39,089 nt of DNA, from positions 1 to 39,089 of the forward strand of contig CAZWGB010000009.1 in the NCBI GenBank assembly GCA_964633465.1. The letters are read 5' to 3'. Below the pieces are notes generated by a model. That model saw only the letters and a list, made by a program, of their open reading frames with translations. It was not told where the DNA came from and searched no databases. The stretch comes from DTSX01 sp964633465. GTDB lineage: Bacteria > Pseudomonadota > Gammaproteobacteria > Steroidobacterales > UBA11654. The translations under genes and the position numbers were made by a program. The stretch's first letter is position 1; the number at the start of each line of letters is the position of its first letter. This document shows, in pieces, positions 14,577 to 23,034 of the stretch.

Positions 14577-16394
14577 ATGAAAAAGTTTATAAAATGGTTT
14601 GGCTATTCAGTGGCTCTGTTAGTGACACTTGGTGTTCTCTACTTAGGAAATTTATTTTTTATGAAACCCTTGTCTTTAGACCATTACCTAGGAAAAGAAG
14701 TTGTTTTGGAATTCTTGGATTCGCCCGAAGCCCTGACTTACATGGGAATAGTTGATGGGTTTAATTGGATTACACACCATCAATCCAAAATTTCAATTAG
14801 CGGATTGGAGGATCTGGAGGAAGATCTTATTGAGGCTAAAAAAGTGAAATCAATGCTGCTTTCTTTTAAAGACACCTCACTTACACAGCAGCAAAATATA
14901 ACCAAAAAGATTGCTGTATTTGACCTGAATAATACCATTGAAGAAGCAGAAAAATTTCCTTACCACAATTTTCCTTTAAACCAAATAGGAGGAATTCATT
15001 TAAATTTGGTTGAATTCATGACCGACATTCATCCAATTAGGAATGTCCAAGAAGCCGAGGCCTATATTGATAGGCTCAATTTATTTGACGATTCTTTTAA
15101 AGGAACTCTGGAAATTCTGGATGCACAACGAGAAGCAGGCATTTTTCCACCAAAGTTCGTATTTGACCATGTTATAAGACAACTCACTGAGTTTTTGAAT
15201 TATGAAAAAGAAGAAAACCCTTTAAGAGAGGTTTTTGTAAGAAAAATCAAGGAATTGGATTTGGATTCTGAAACCTCACAAGATTTGGTCTCAAAGCTGG
15301 ATCTGGCTATGGAGGACAGCGTTAAGCCTGGATTTGGACTCCTGCTGGGCTTCATGTATGAAACCCTGCCTCAAGCAAATATCCATGATGGAGTATGGTC
15401 TTTGCCGAATGGAGACGATTTTTATGCTCTGAGACTGAAGGTTTATACCACAACCAATTATTCAGCAGAAGAAATTCATAATATTGGTCTTAGTGAAGTA
15501 CAAAGGCTTACCGATCGTATGCAAGAAATTTTTGGTCAGTTGGGATACGGCAATAATTTAAATGTCGGTGCAATGATGAATGAACTTAATGCTGATCCTA
15601 AATTTTTGTACGCAGATACTCCAGACAGGAAGCAAGTGGTGGTAAAAGATTATACTGATATCGTTGAAGAAACGTGGGGTGCAGCTGAGAGCAGTTTTCA
15701 TAAAATGCCTGAATCCAAAGTGGAAGTCAGAGCGGTTCCAGAATACTCAGAACAAAATCAAGCCGGTGGTTATTACATGTCCCCAGCATTGGATGGGAGC
15801 AGGCCGGGTGTTTTTTATGCAAATCTTTACGATATTAAGCAAACTCCAACTTACAGCATGCGTGCTTTGGCTTTTCATGAGGCTATACCCGGACACCATT
15901 TGCAAAATGCCCTTAACTTAGAAAACGATAATCTTTCCTTGTACAGAAGATTTGGTTACTACACCTCAGCCTTCGGTGAAGGATGGGCGCTTTATTCGGA
16001 AAGACTGTCTTTAGAAATTGGCCTTGCCAATGATCCTTACGATGAATTAGGAGTCTTGCAGAGTGAGTTATTCAGAGCAGTCAGACTGGTTGTAGACACA
16101 GGGATGCACTTCAAGCGTTGGACACGGGAAGAAGCAATGGACTACATGAAGAAAAAAACTGGTATGTCAGATACCGAAGTAACTGTAGAAATAGAGAGAT
16201 ACATCGTATGGCCAGGACAGGCTTGCAGTTATAAAGTTGGCATGCTTAAGATTTTGGACTTAAGAGAAAAGGCTAAGCAGGAATTAGGTGAGAACTTTGA
16301 TATAAGAGATTTCCACTCGGCCGTCCTCGATCACGGAGAACCTCCATTGTTTATAGTCGAAGAACTGGTCAGCGAAATGACGAACAACAGGTAA
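14577..16394 (+). CDS. Membrane-anchored DUF885 family protein (putative metallopeptidase)
   Basis: 605 residues, the normal length for DUF885. An N-terminal membrane helix (about 9-27 after KKFIKW) anchors or exports it. The hallmark HEAIPGHHLQ (434-443) is a modified HExxH-like zinc motif, followed by SAFGEGWALYSERL (about 463-476), with the Glu residues typical of the family's third ligand. Other family segments include GGYYMSPALDGSRPGVFYANL. DUF885 proteins are thought to be periplasmic metallopeptidases or hydrolases, but the substrate is usually unknown. It follows three exported hydrolase genes and shares their orientation, in keeping with a peptide- or amide-degrading set. Confidence 0.85.
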   Translation: MKKFIKWFGYSVALLVTLGVLYLGNLFFMKPLSLDHYLGKEVVLEFLDSPEALTYMGIVDGFNWITHHQSKISISGLEDLEEDLIEAKKVKSMLLSFKDTSLTQQQNITKKIAVFDLNNTIEEAEKFPYHNFPLNQIGGIHLNLVEFMTDIHPIRNVQEAEAYIDRLNLFDDSFKGTLEILDAQREAGIFPPKFVFDHVIRQLTEFLNYEKEENPLREVFVRKIKELDLDSETSQDLVSKLDLAMEDSVKPGFGLLLGFMYETLPQANIHDGVWSLPNGDDFYALRLKVYTTTNYSAEEIHNIGLSEVQRLTDRMQEIFGQLGYGNNLNVGAMMNELNADPKFLYADTPDRKQVVVKDYTDIVEETWGAAESSFHKMPESKVEVRAVPEYSEQNQAGGYYMSPALDGSRPGVFYANLYDIKQTPTYSMRALAFHEAIPGHHLQNALNLENDNLSLYRRFGYYTSAFGEGWALYSERLSLEIGLANDPYDELGVLQSELFRAVRLVVDTGMHFKRWTREEAMDYMKKKTGMSDTEVTVEIERYIVWPGQACSYKVGMLKILDLREKAKQELGENFDIRDFHSAVLDHGEPPLFIVEELVSEMTNNR

Positions 16395-16435
16395 TACTTG
16401 ATTTCCATTTACTCTATTTTAGCCTCAGGAGATGC

Positions 16436-17101
16436 ATGCAGATTAAACGACTTATTTTTGCCAGTTACATAGGTCAAGCTGGAATATTGATTCTCCTTTT
16501 AAGTGTATTAATAGCTGCTGCGTTTTACGTAGGCAAGCAGAATGAAACTTACAGCTTTCTGAATCATTTTATTTCAGAGTTGGGAGAAAAAGGTGTATCG
16601 CCATTTGCAAATATATTTAATGGTGGGTTGATTGTGGGTGGAGCATGTATTTCTTTTTTTATGCTGGGGTTGGCCATGCATATAGGGAACAGTTGGGGGC
16701 TGATTTTAGGGGCAATTGGATTGGTAACAGGTGTATCAGCCACTCTTGTCGGGGTATTCCCTATGAATCAATTGGAAATACATACCACAATAGCTAATAC
16801 TTTTTTTTACGGAGGTCTGTTGGTAGCTCTTGGATATACTTTATATGTTGTATTCAGCCCCGAACCGCGATTGCCTAAAATTACTGCCTTAACAGGCGGC
16901 ATAACAATGTTGGCCTTTGCTGCATTCGTTTGGTTCCTTCCAGCCCCTCTGGAAGATGGACAAAGTATTCATGAGATTTTAAAGAATCGACCCGAAGTTT
17001 GGACTCTGCCAATTCTCGAGTGGGTTGTTTTTCTTTGTGTAATGATTTGGATTGGCTCAACAGCTTCTCTGATGAGAATGACAATAAAAAATGATAAATA
17101 G
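16436..17101 (+). CDS. DUF998 family membrane protein
   Basis: 221 residues with six predicted membrane spans. The family signature YSFLNHFISELGEKGVSPFANIFNGGLIVGG (about 39-69, quoted here in parts: HFISELG and FANIFNGGLI) is clear, along with GVFPMNQLEIHTTIANTFF. DUF998 proteins are integral membrane proteins of unknown role with possible lipid-linked functions. Its stop at 17099-17101 lies just before the ribosome binding site of the methyltransferase gene. Confidence 0.8.
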   Translation: MQIKRLIFASYIGQAGILILLLSVLIAAAFYVGKQNETYSFLNHFISELGEKGVSPFANIFNGGLIVGGACISFFMLGLAMHIGNSWGLILGAIGLVTGVSATLVGVFPMNQLEIHTTIANTFFYGGLLVALGYTLYVVFSPEPRLPKITALTGGITMLAFAAFVWFLPAPLEDGQSIHEILKNRPEVWTLPILEWVVFLCVMIWIGSTASLMRMTIKNDK

Positions 17102-17106
17102 AGGGA
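17101..17106 (+). promoter_or_regulatory. Ribosome binding site deciding the methyltransferase start
   Basis: GAGGGA lies 5 bases upstream of ATG 17112. The in-frame ATG at 17091 is inside the previous gene and lacks such a site, so 17112 is the better start. Confidence 0.6.
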
Positions 17107-17111
17107 TAGAG

Positions 17112-17729
17112 ATGAAACTTTACGAAAAATATGTTGTTCCCAGGCTTTTAAATTTTAGTTGTGGCTTAAAGCCCATCCAATATCAGCGCAAGAAAGTTGT
17201 ACCCCTTGCTGAGGGCGAAATTCTAGAAGTTGGGATAGGCTCAGGATTAAATCTTCCTTATTATGAGACTTCCAGGGTCAAAAAAATATGGGGACTTGAT
17301 CCATCAGAGGAACTCCATGATATGGCGAAAAAAGTTGCTTCAGGATTGGATTTGAATATTGAGTTTTTACTTAGCGGCGCTGAGGAAATTCCTCTTTTGG
17401 ATGGTTCTGTAGACACAGCTCTTATCACCTATACCTTATGTTCCATTCCTGAAGTTGAGGAGGCAATCAAAGAAATAAAGAGAGTCATAAAGCCTGGTGG
17501 AACTATGATATTTTGTGAACATGGAGCGGCACCTGACGCCAACACACGGAAGTGGCAAGACAGGGTTAACCCTTTTTGGAAAAAAATATCTGGAGGCTGC
17601 AATATGAATCGGGATATACCAGATCTTATTGAGTCCGCAGGATTCTCTATCTCTCAAATGGAGACAATGTATTTGCCAAGTACGCCAAAGATACTAGGCT
17701 ATAATTACTGGGGTTCGGCTCAGGTATAG
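17112..17729 (+). CDS. Class I SAM-dependent methyltransferase
   Basis: 205 residues from ATG 17112. SAM motif I is ILEVGIGSGLNLPYY (about 37-51); the acidic residue at the end of strand 2 is in WGLDPSEEL; ALITYTLCSIPEVEEAI is motif IV-like, and GGTMIFCEHGAAP is motif V-like. The LEVGIGSGLNLPYY sequence resembles the METTL7/phospholipid or Ubi-type methyltransferases that act on lipid or small-molecule substrates; the substrate is unresolved. The start was chosen by the upstream GAGGGA. Between a DUF998 and a DUF4345 membrane protein gene, possibly as one transcription unit. Confidence 0.82.
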   Translation: MKLYEKYVVPRLLNFSCGLKPIQYQRKKVVPLAEGEILEVGIGSGLNLPYYETSRVKKIWGLDPSEELHDMAKKVASGLDLNIEFLLSGAEEIPLLDGSVDTALITYTLCSIPEVEEAIKEIKRVIKPGGTMIFCEHGAAPDANTRKWQDRVNPFWKKISGGCNMNRDIPDLIESAGFSISQMETMYLPSTPKILGYNYWGSAQV

Positions 17730-17751
17730 CGATAGTTACATAGAAATATTT

Positions 17752-18171
17752 ATGGGAATGAATAAGCAAAAATCCATTGTTGACACAATCATTCTGGCCT
17801 TGCTGGGCCTAGAATATATAGGTTTTGGATTATTGGGATTAATTGATCCTTTGAGTGTTTCTACAATGGTAGGTTTTGGCCTCAATGAATTAATTTCTTT
17901 TAGTGAGATTAGGGCCAACTACAGTTTTTTTACTTTAATAGGAATTCTAGCATTTGTGGCCATCTTCAAAAATGAAATACAACGATTGACTTATTTAATT
18001 TATGCTTTTCTCTGTGGCAGTTATGTTGTTGGAAGGATTCTGAGCATTATCCTTGATGGAGTTCCCGATAGAACTCTTTGGATTGTTATTGTTGTTGAGC
18101 TAATTGTTTTTATATTAGCGTTATGGAGATTAAATGCGATTGGCTCTAACAGCAGTGAAATTGACCGATGA
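17752..18171 (+). CDS. DUF4345-like membrane protein
   Basis: 139 residues with four hydrophobic spans. The motif SFSEIRANYSFFTLIGILAF (about 48-67) and a later VVGRILSIILDGVPD (about 92-106) fit DUF4345, whose members carry E-I-R-A-x-Y-G and G-R-x-x-x-x-x-x-D-G patterns. Two ATGs are close together (17752 and 17758); either works. Its stop overlaps the ATGA start of the next gene at 18168, suggesting coupled expression. Function unknown. Confidence 0.75.
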   Translation: MGMNKQKSIVDTIILALLGLEYIGFGLLGLIDPLSVSTMVGFGLNELISFSEIRANYSFFTLIGILAFVAIFKNEIQRLTYLIYAFLCGSYVVGRILSIILDGVPDRTLWIVIVVELIVFILALWRLNAIGSNSSEIDR

Positions 18172-18737
18172 AAATAAGCCTGATATGCTCCCCAATCAAA
18201 AAAAATAGCAAACAAATCTTAATGAAATATCTAATTCTAATACTCCCGCTGTTCCTAGTTGCTTTTGAGCAAGCGCCTATCGATGCTAACAAACTCATTG
18301 AAAAAAATGGCATTTACTATGAAGCTGATAACCTTAATGCCTTTACAGGAACTCTGGTTCATTATTATGAAGGCGGTAGAGTAAAAGAGAGAGCAGATTA
18401 CCAAAATGGTACAAGAGAAGGCCTTAGAGAAACATTTCATGAAAATGGTCAGTTGTTTGAAAAAGAGAACTACAAAGACGGTGAGTTAAGTGGTTTGTTT
18501 CAAGGATTCTATGATAACGGCCAACTTTGGTGGCAGGGACAGGCTAAAAACAATCTACGTAACGGAGCACTTCAAGCTTTTTATGCCAATGGTCAACTGA
18601 AATATCAAGGGCAGCATAGAGATAATTCCCAGGAGGGAGTCTGGCAATATTTTGATGAAGACGGGCGCTTAAGTGAGACCAGATGCTATCTAGACAATGC
18701 ACAGGTGGAACTCTCCAGCTGCAGCAGATCTGAGTGA
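18168..18737 (+). CDS. Exported MORN-like repeat protein (YwqK-type)
   Basis: 189 residues from 18168 or 171 from ATG 18222. Counting from 18222, five repeats of about 22-26 residues run from about residue 41 to 163, each with an aromatic-Asn-Gly-Gln-Leu core (HENGQLF, YDNGQLWW, YANGQLKY, DEDGRLS). This is the toxin-antitoxin YwqK / MORN_2 repeat pattern. An N-terminal hydrophobic stretch (KYLILILPLFLVAF) makes it exported or membrane-anchored. The 18168 start is coupled (ATGA overlap with the previous stop) and gives an 18-residue N-terminal extension; the 18222 start gives a cleaner signal peptide. No toxin gene is adjacent, so an antitoxin role is unsupported. Confidence 0.75.
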   Translation: MKISLICSPIKKNSKQILMKYLILILPLFLVAFEQAPIDANKLIEKNGIYYEADNLNAFTGTLVHYYEGGRVKERADYQNGTREGLRETFHENGQLFEKENYKDGELSGLFQGFYDNGQLWWQGQAKNNLRNGALQAFYANGQLKYQGQHRDNSQEGVWQYFDEDGRLSETRCYLDNAQVELSSCSRSE

Positions 18738-18815
18738 CTTTGATATTTGATAGTGCTCATAGTTGATTTAGGGCATTGGGATATAATTAATCCAAGATAA
18801 ATTAAGGAAGTAACA

Positions 18816-19226
18816 ATGAAAGGTCAAATGATAGGATACGTAACAGTTGGAACCAATGACTTGGAAAGGTCAAAGCAATTCTACGATAATTTATTTGAAG
18901 AACTGGGAGCACGTTCTTTTTTTGCCAATGAGAGAATCATTTTTTGGACGGTCAAGGGTGGTGCTTCATCATTTGCAATAGCCAAACCTTATGACGAAAA
19001 AGAAGCTTCTGTAGGCAACGGAAACATGGTTGCAATACATGTCAATTCTAGGGAACAGGTGGATGCCATATATGCTAAGGCCATGGAACTGGGAGCAACT
19101 GATGAAGGCCCCCCAGGGGAGAGAATTCCTACTTTTTATGGAGCTTATATCAGAGATTTAGACGGCAACAAATTGGTTTTCTACAAAATGACAGCCCCAG
19201 AGGACGAAAAAAGTTTTATGGACTGA
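18816..19226 (+). CDS. VOC family protein (glyoxalase/bleomycin-resistance-like)
   Basis: 136 residues. Two beta-alpha-beta-beta-beta modules of a VOC fold can be read: GYVTVGTNDLERSKQFYDNLFEELG (9-33, with the DLERSKQFY helix) and, in the second half, MVAIHVNSREQVDAIYAKAMELGA with YIRDLDGNKLVFYKM near the C-terminus. The GNKLVFY ending is the usual position of the last metal ligand or substrate residue, but a His/Glu metal set is incomplete, so the metal status is unclear. Its stop is 3 bases before the DAHP synthase gene. Confidence 0.82.
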   Translation: MKGQMIGYVTVGTNDLERSKQFYDNLFEELGARSFFANERIIFWTVKGGASSFAIAKPYDEKEASVGNGNMVAIHVNSREQVDAIYAKAMELGATDEGPPGERIPTFYGAYIRDLDGNKLVFYKMTAPEDEKSFMD

Positions 19227-19229
19227 AAT

Positions 19230-20279
19230 ATGGCTAACCAAATACACAACATTAATGTTATCGCCAAGGAAACGTTGCCTTCACCAAAAACAATAAAGGC
19301 AATTTTACCCTTGACTCAATCAGCCAGGGAAACTGTTATAAACAGTCGTAATGCTTTGGTTTCAATACTCGATCGAAAGGATAAGCGCTTGATTGTAGTT
19401 GTAGGTCCATGTTCCATTCATGATTTAGATGCAGCAAAGGATTACGCCGGTCGATTGAAGGATTTAGCCGGTGATTTATCCGATGTGTTTCATATTTTGA
19501 TGCGTGTATATTTTGAAAAACCAAGAACAACAGTTGGTTGGAAAGGTCTTATCAATGACCCTAACATTGATGACACCTTCCAAATAGATAAAGGCGTTCA
19601 TATGGCTCGTTCACTCTTGATCCATTTAAATGAAATTGGTTTACCCGTGGCAACAGAAGCTCTGGATCCAATTATGCCTCAGTATTTGGGCGATCTGATC
19701 AGTTGGACTGCTATTGGGGCTAGGACTGCAGAATCACAAACCCACAGAGAAATAGCCAGTGGATTATCCACTCCAGTCGGCTTTAAAAATGGAACAGATG
19801 GCTCCTTATCGGTTGCAATCAATGCAATTAAATCAGCCCAAAATTCACATCACTTTCTAGGTTTAAATGACCTTGGTCAAACCACCGTTTATAGAACCAA
19901 AGGCAATAGATACAGCCATGTGGTTCTAAGAGGTGGTCCTCAGCCAAACTACGACGAACAGAATATTGCATTGTGTGAAAAAAAATTAAAAGAAGCTGGA
20001 TTACCTCCAAGGATCATGATTGATTGCAGTCATGGAAATTCCAATAAGGATTTTAACTTACAACCCACAGTAGCTCATAACAGCATTGACCAAGTACTTG
20101 ATTACAATCATTCCATTATTGGATTCATGTTGGAAAGTAATATTGAGCAGGGCAATCAACAAATACCTGAAGACTTGTCTGATTTGAAGTATGGAGTTTC
20201 CCTCACCGATGCTTGCATGAATTGGGAGACAACCGAGACCCTTCTTTCAGAAGCTGCAGAAAGACTAAGATCAAGATGA
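19230..20279 (+). CDS. 3-deoxy-7-phosphoheptulonate (DAHP) synthase, AroF/G/H type
   Basis: 349 residues, the normal length of class Ia DAHP synthases. It catalyses condensation of phosphoenolpyruvate and erythrose 4-phosphate, the first step of the shikimate pathway to aromatic amino acids. VVGPCSIHD (metal and PEP site), RVYFEKPRTTVGWKGLIND, GARTAESQTHREIASGLS, GFKNGTDGS and MIDCSHGNS are all family hallmarks with the active-site Cys in GPCS. The N-terminal 35 residues, which carry the effector site in AroF/G/H, are present, so feedback control by an aromatic amino acid is likely; which one is not clear. Likely cotranscribed with the VOC gene 3 bases upstream. Confidence 0.9.
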   Translation: MANQIHNINVIAKETLPSPKTIKAILPLTQSARETVINSRNALVSILDRKDKRLIVVVGPCSIHDLDAAKDYAGRLKDLAGDLSDVFHILMRVYFEKPRTTVGWKGLINDPNIDDTFQIDKGVHMARSLLIHLNEIGLPVATEALDPIMPQYLGDLISWTAIGARTAESQTHREIASGLSTPVGFKNGTDGSLSVAINAIKSAQNSHHFLGLNDLGQTTVYRTKGNRYSHVVLRGGPQPNYDEQNIALCEKKLKEAGLPPRIMIDCSHGNSNKDFNLQPTVAHNSIDQVLDYNHSIIGFMLESNIEQGNQQIPEDLSDLKYGVSLTDACMNWETTETLLSEAAERLRSR

Positions 20280-20299
20280 TGTGTTAGGATGGTTGGATT

Positions 20300-20608
20300 A
20301 TGAAAAAAGAATTTGCAAATTTTAAAGAGTTTTATCCGTTTTACATCGATGAACACAAGCACAAATACACTAAGCTGACCCACTTTATTGGCACTTGTTG
20401 TTTTCTTTTTTTTATTGCCAATCTCGTTGTTAGCGGTGATTTTAAGTTTTTGGCTTACGCTTTGATTGCTGGGTATGGATGTGCATGGTTTGGCCATTTT
20501 TTTATTGAAAAGAACAAACCGGCTACTTTTAACTACCCCTTTTATAGTGCTATTGGTGACTTTGTTATGTTTTCTGAGATTCTCAGAGGCAAACATAAAA
20601 TCTTTTAA
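20300..20608 (+). CDS. Mpo1-like / DUF962 membrane protein
   Basis: 102 residues. The motif order is YPFYIDEHKHKYTKLTHFIGT (about 11-31) with His-rich positions, then AYALIAGYGCAWFGHFFIEKNKPATF (about 52-77) with a GHxxxExNxPA signature. This is the DUF962 family that includes the yeast Mpo1 dioxygenase for 2-hydroxy fatty acids. The His residues (in DEHKH, THF and GHFF) would bind iron. Two or three membrane spans are evident. Alpha-oxidation activity is possible but not shown for bacterial members. Its start is 20 bases after the DAHP synthase stop; the acyl-CoA dehydrogenase begins 20 bases later. Confidence 0.78.
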   Translation: MKKEFANFKEFYPFYIDEHKHKYTKLTHFIGTCCFLFFIANLVVSGDFKFLAYALIAGYGCAWFGHFFIEKNKPATFNYPFYSAIGDFVMFSEILRGKHKIF

Positions 20609-20628
20609 CTCAAGCCTAACAACAGATC

Positions 20629-21780
20629 ATGAACACAGATTTGTTTGATATCTCCTCTGTCTTAACCGAAGAAGAGCAGTTAGTGCAAGACAATGTGGGT
20701 CGATTTGTCAATGACAATGTGCTGCCCATTATTCAAGAATGTTTTGAGCAGCACCGTTTTCCAGCCGAATTAATCCCAGAAATTGCTGCATTGGGAATTC
20801 TTGGTAGTTCCATTGAAGGCTATGGATGTGCAGGTATGAATGCCATAAGTTTTGGCTTGATTTGCAAAGAATTAGAACGCGGGGACAGTGGACTCAGAAG
20901 TTTTGCTTCGGTACAAAGCAGTCTGGTTATGTTCCCCATTTTTAAATACGGTAGCGATGAACAGAAAGATTATTGGTTGCCAAAACTTGCAAAGGCTGAG
21001 GCAATTGGGTGTTTTGGATTAACTGAATCTCAAGGTGGATCAGACCCCATGAACATGAAGACCCATGCCAAACAAGATGGCGATGATTGGATTATTAATG
21101 GTTCTAAAATGTGGATTACCAATGGTTCAATAGCTGATTTAGCTTTGATCTGGGCAATGACTGAAGATGGAATCAAAGGTTTTCTTATTGAAACTGACAG
21201 TAATGGTTTTACTGCCCATAAAATTGAGAACAAATTTTCCCTTAGAGCATCCGTAACCTCTGAGCTATTTTTTGACAACATCAGAGTACCGAAAGAGAAT
21301 GTTCTGCCTGGAACCGTTGGTCTGAAAGGGCCTTTGAGTTGCCTGACTCAAGCTAGATATGGGATTTCCTGGGGAGTTACTGGAGCAGCTGAAGCTTGTT
21401 TACAGCAGCTTTTAGACTATGCTGACAGTCGAGTTTTATTTGATCGCTCACTCTCAGAAAATCAGGCCATCCAAATACGACTTGCCGATATGCAGAGGCA
21501 ACTTATTGCAGCTAGTCTTATTGCATTGCGGTTGGGACAACTTAAAGATGAGGGAAAGATGAATCCTACACAAGTCTCGGTTGCAAAATGGAACAATACC
21601 AGAATGGCTCTTGATGTTGCCAGAGATTGCAGAGATATGCTGGGTGCTTCAGGAATCAGTGCCGAATACGTACCAATTCGTCACATGCTCAATTTGGAAA
21701 GTGTGATTACCTACGAAGGCACAGAAACCATTCATCAATTAGCCGTTGGCAGACACTTGACAGGAAAAAACGCGTTTTGA
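20629..21780 (+). CDS. Glutaryl-CoA dehydrogenase-like acyl-CoA dehydrogenase
   Basis: 383 residues. ACD features are CFGLTESQGGSDPMNMKT (FAD-binding, about 126-144), WITNGSIADLALIWA, and the C-terminal ITYEGTETIHQLAVGRHLTG with the catalytic Glu363. The SGLRSFASVQSSLVMFPI segment (about 86-103) matches the GCDH-specific ARG-containing DSGYRSAMSVQSSLVM motif, where Arg binds the glutaryl carboxylate. These support glutaryl-CoA dehydrogenase, which oxidises and decarboxylates glutaryl-CoA to crotonyl-CoA in lysine and tryptophan breakdown, using electron-transfer flavoprotein. No ETF or glutarate gene lies next to it. Its stop directly abuts the converging gene on the minus strand. Confidence 0.88.
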   Translation: MNTDLFDISSVLTEEEQLVQDNVGRFVNDNVLPIIQECFEQHRFPAELIPEIAALGILGSSIEGYGCAGMNAISFGLICKELERGDSGLRSFASVQSSLVMFPIFKYGSDEQKDYWLPKLAKAEAIGCFGLTESQGGSDPMNMKTHAKQDGDDWIINGSKMWITNGSIADLALIWAMTEDGIKGFLIETDSNGFTAHKIENKFSLRASVTSELFFDNIRVPKENVLPGTVGLKGPLSCLTQARYGISWGVTGAAEACLQQLLDYADSRVLFDRSLSENQAIQIRLADMQRQLIAASLIALRLGQLKDEGKMNPTQVSVAKWNNTRMALDVARDCRDMLGASGISAEYVPIRHMLNLESVITYEGTETIHQLAVGRHLTGKNAF

Positions 21781-22956
21781 TTAGAGGTCTTTTTTGTTTT
21801 CAAAATAAAGATCAATGATTTCATCCGACACATTTGTTGCATCAATCTCCTCAGTATTGCAGAACACAACGACGGAGAAACGTATCTCAGGGAATCTGGT
21901 GTAATGGGAATTGTAAGCAACCCATGAGCCGGAGTGTGACCATCTTTTGTATCCATTGTAGTAGGCAAGATTCTGAGCGAATGCATAGGTATGTTGGCCT
22001 TCTTGTTCTCTTGCGAGCTTTTGATTTCTTTTTTTGACTTTGGTCTTTAGAAAAGTTTGTTCCATTGTTGGAATCAGCGATGGCGTTGCTGCACCCAGTT
22101 TATTGTCGTAAAAATTTTGATCCCATTTTATAAAATCATTCATTGAAGTGTAGACACCACCATCACCTACCCAGCTGAGATTGGTCATATTGATTTCGTA
22201 TTTACCTGATTGTCTTTTTATGGGGGAATAACCATCAGCCCTGTTTTTTACTATGAGATTGACATCGTCGTTGAAAAAGGAATCATTCATCCCAAGAGGT
22301 TGAAAGATCTCTTTCTCAGAAAATTCTCGCAAACTCATACCGCTGACATTCTCAGCAACCAGCGCAAGAAGGGCATACCCTGTGTTGCTGTAGTGAAATT
22401 TGGTTTCAGGCTTCATGATTAGCGGTAATGTTTTAATCATTTCATGGAACTCATTATTCGTCATATAGTCTTCGTTGCCCCATCTAAATTCTTCACCGAC
22501 AGCATTCTTAAAGCGATTTGGATAGCTATTAACCTCGTAATCACCAAGGCCACTAAAATGATGAATCATGTGCTTGATGGTGACTTTTTCTTTGTAATCA
22601 ATAAGATTTGGGATGTGTTTATCCATTCGATCATCAAATGAGAGGAGATTTTTCTCTTCCAATAGGGCAATAGCCATTGCGGTAAACTGCTTGCTAACTG
22701 AGCCTATCCGGAATATTGAATTGGGGGTAATTTTAATGCCGTGTTCAAGATTGGCCATGCCGTACCCGGCGTTGTGTATATATTGGCTGTCTTTGATAAC
22801 ACCGACTGCGCATCCTGGTCGGTTGTTTGTATTGGTTTCTTTGAAAATTGCATCAACTTTTGAGGAAAAGCTCTCAACATCGGATGCGTAAAAAGAATTA
22901 AAAGTAGGGTTCATCGTCAAAATGAACAGGGCAATTTTATATCCATACAATCTCAT
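21781..22956 (-). CDS. Exported serine hydrolase of the beta-lactamase/class C family
   Basis: 391 residues with an N-terminal hydrophobic signal (YGYKIALFILT, then a Ser/Tyr-rich stretch). The three active-site elements of S12/AmpC-type penicillin-binding proteins are present: SVSK (Ser86, Lys89), YSN (Tyr189-Asn191) and a C-terminal HSGSW element. Such proteins cleave D-Ala-D-Ala or esters, or act as aminopeptidases; beta-lactam resistance should not be inferred. It is the only gene on this strand between 9001 and 29093, converges on the acyl-CoA dehydrogenase with no intergenic bases, and is divergent from the M16 gene with a 78-base shared upstream region. Confidence 0.85.
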   Translation of the reverse strand: MRLYGYKIALFILTMNPTFNSFYASDVESFSSKVDAIFKETNTNNRPGCAVGVIKDSQYIHNAGYGMANLEHGIKITPNSIFRIGSVSKQFTAMAIALLEEKNLLSFDDRMDKHIPNLIDYKEKVTIKHMIHHFSGLGDYEVNSYPNRFKNAVGEEFRWGNEDYMTNNEFHEMIKTLPLIMKPETKFHYSNTGYALLALVAENVSGMSLREFSEKEIFQPLGMNDSFFNDDVNLIVKNRADGYSPIKRQSGKYEINMTNLSWVGDGGVYTSMNDFIKWDQNFYDNKLGAATPSLIPTMEQTFLKTKVKKRNQKLAREQEGQHTYAFAQNLAYYNGYKRWSHSGSWVAYNSHYTRFPEIRFSVVVFCNTEEIDATNVSDEIIDLYFENKKDL

Positions 22957-23034
22957 AATTTTCTCGTTAATTTATTTATCAAATTCTCTTAAATCCGCTA
23001 TCATTCGATCTGATTCAAAAAAAGGCTAGATACC

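Noticed and set aside
18763..18787. Promoter TTGATT/TATAAT before the VOC gene
   Set aside because: Spacer of 13 bases is too short; a -10 alone is not enough to call it.
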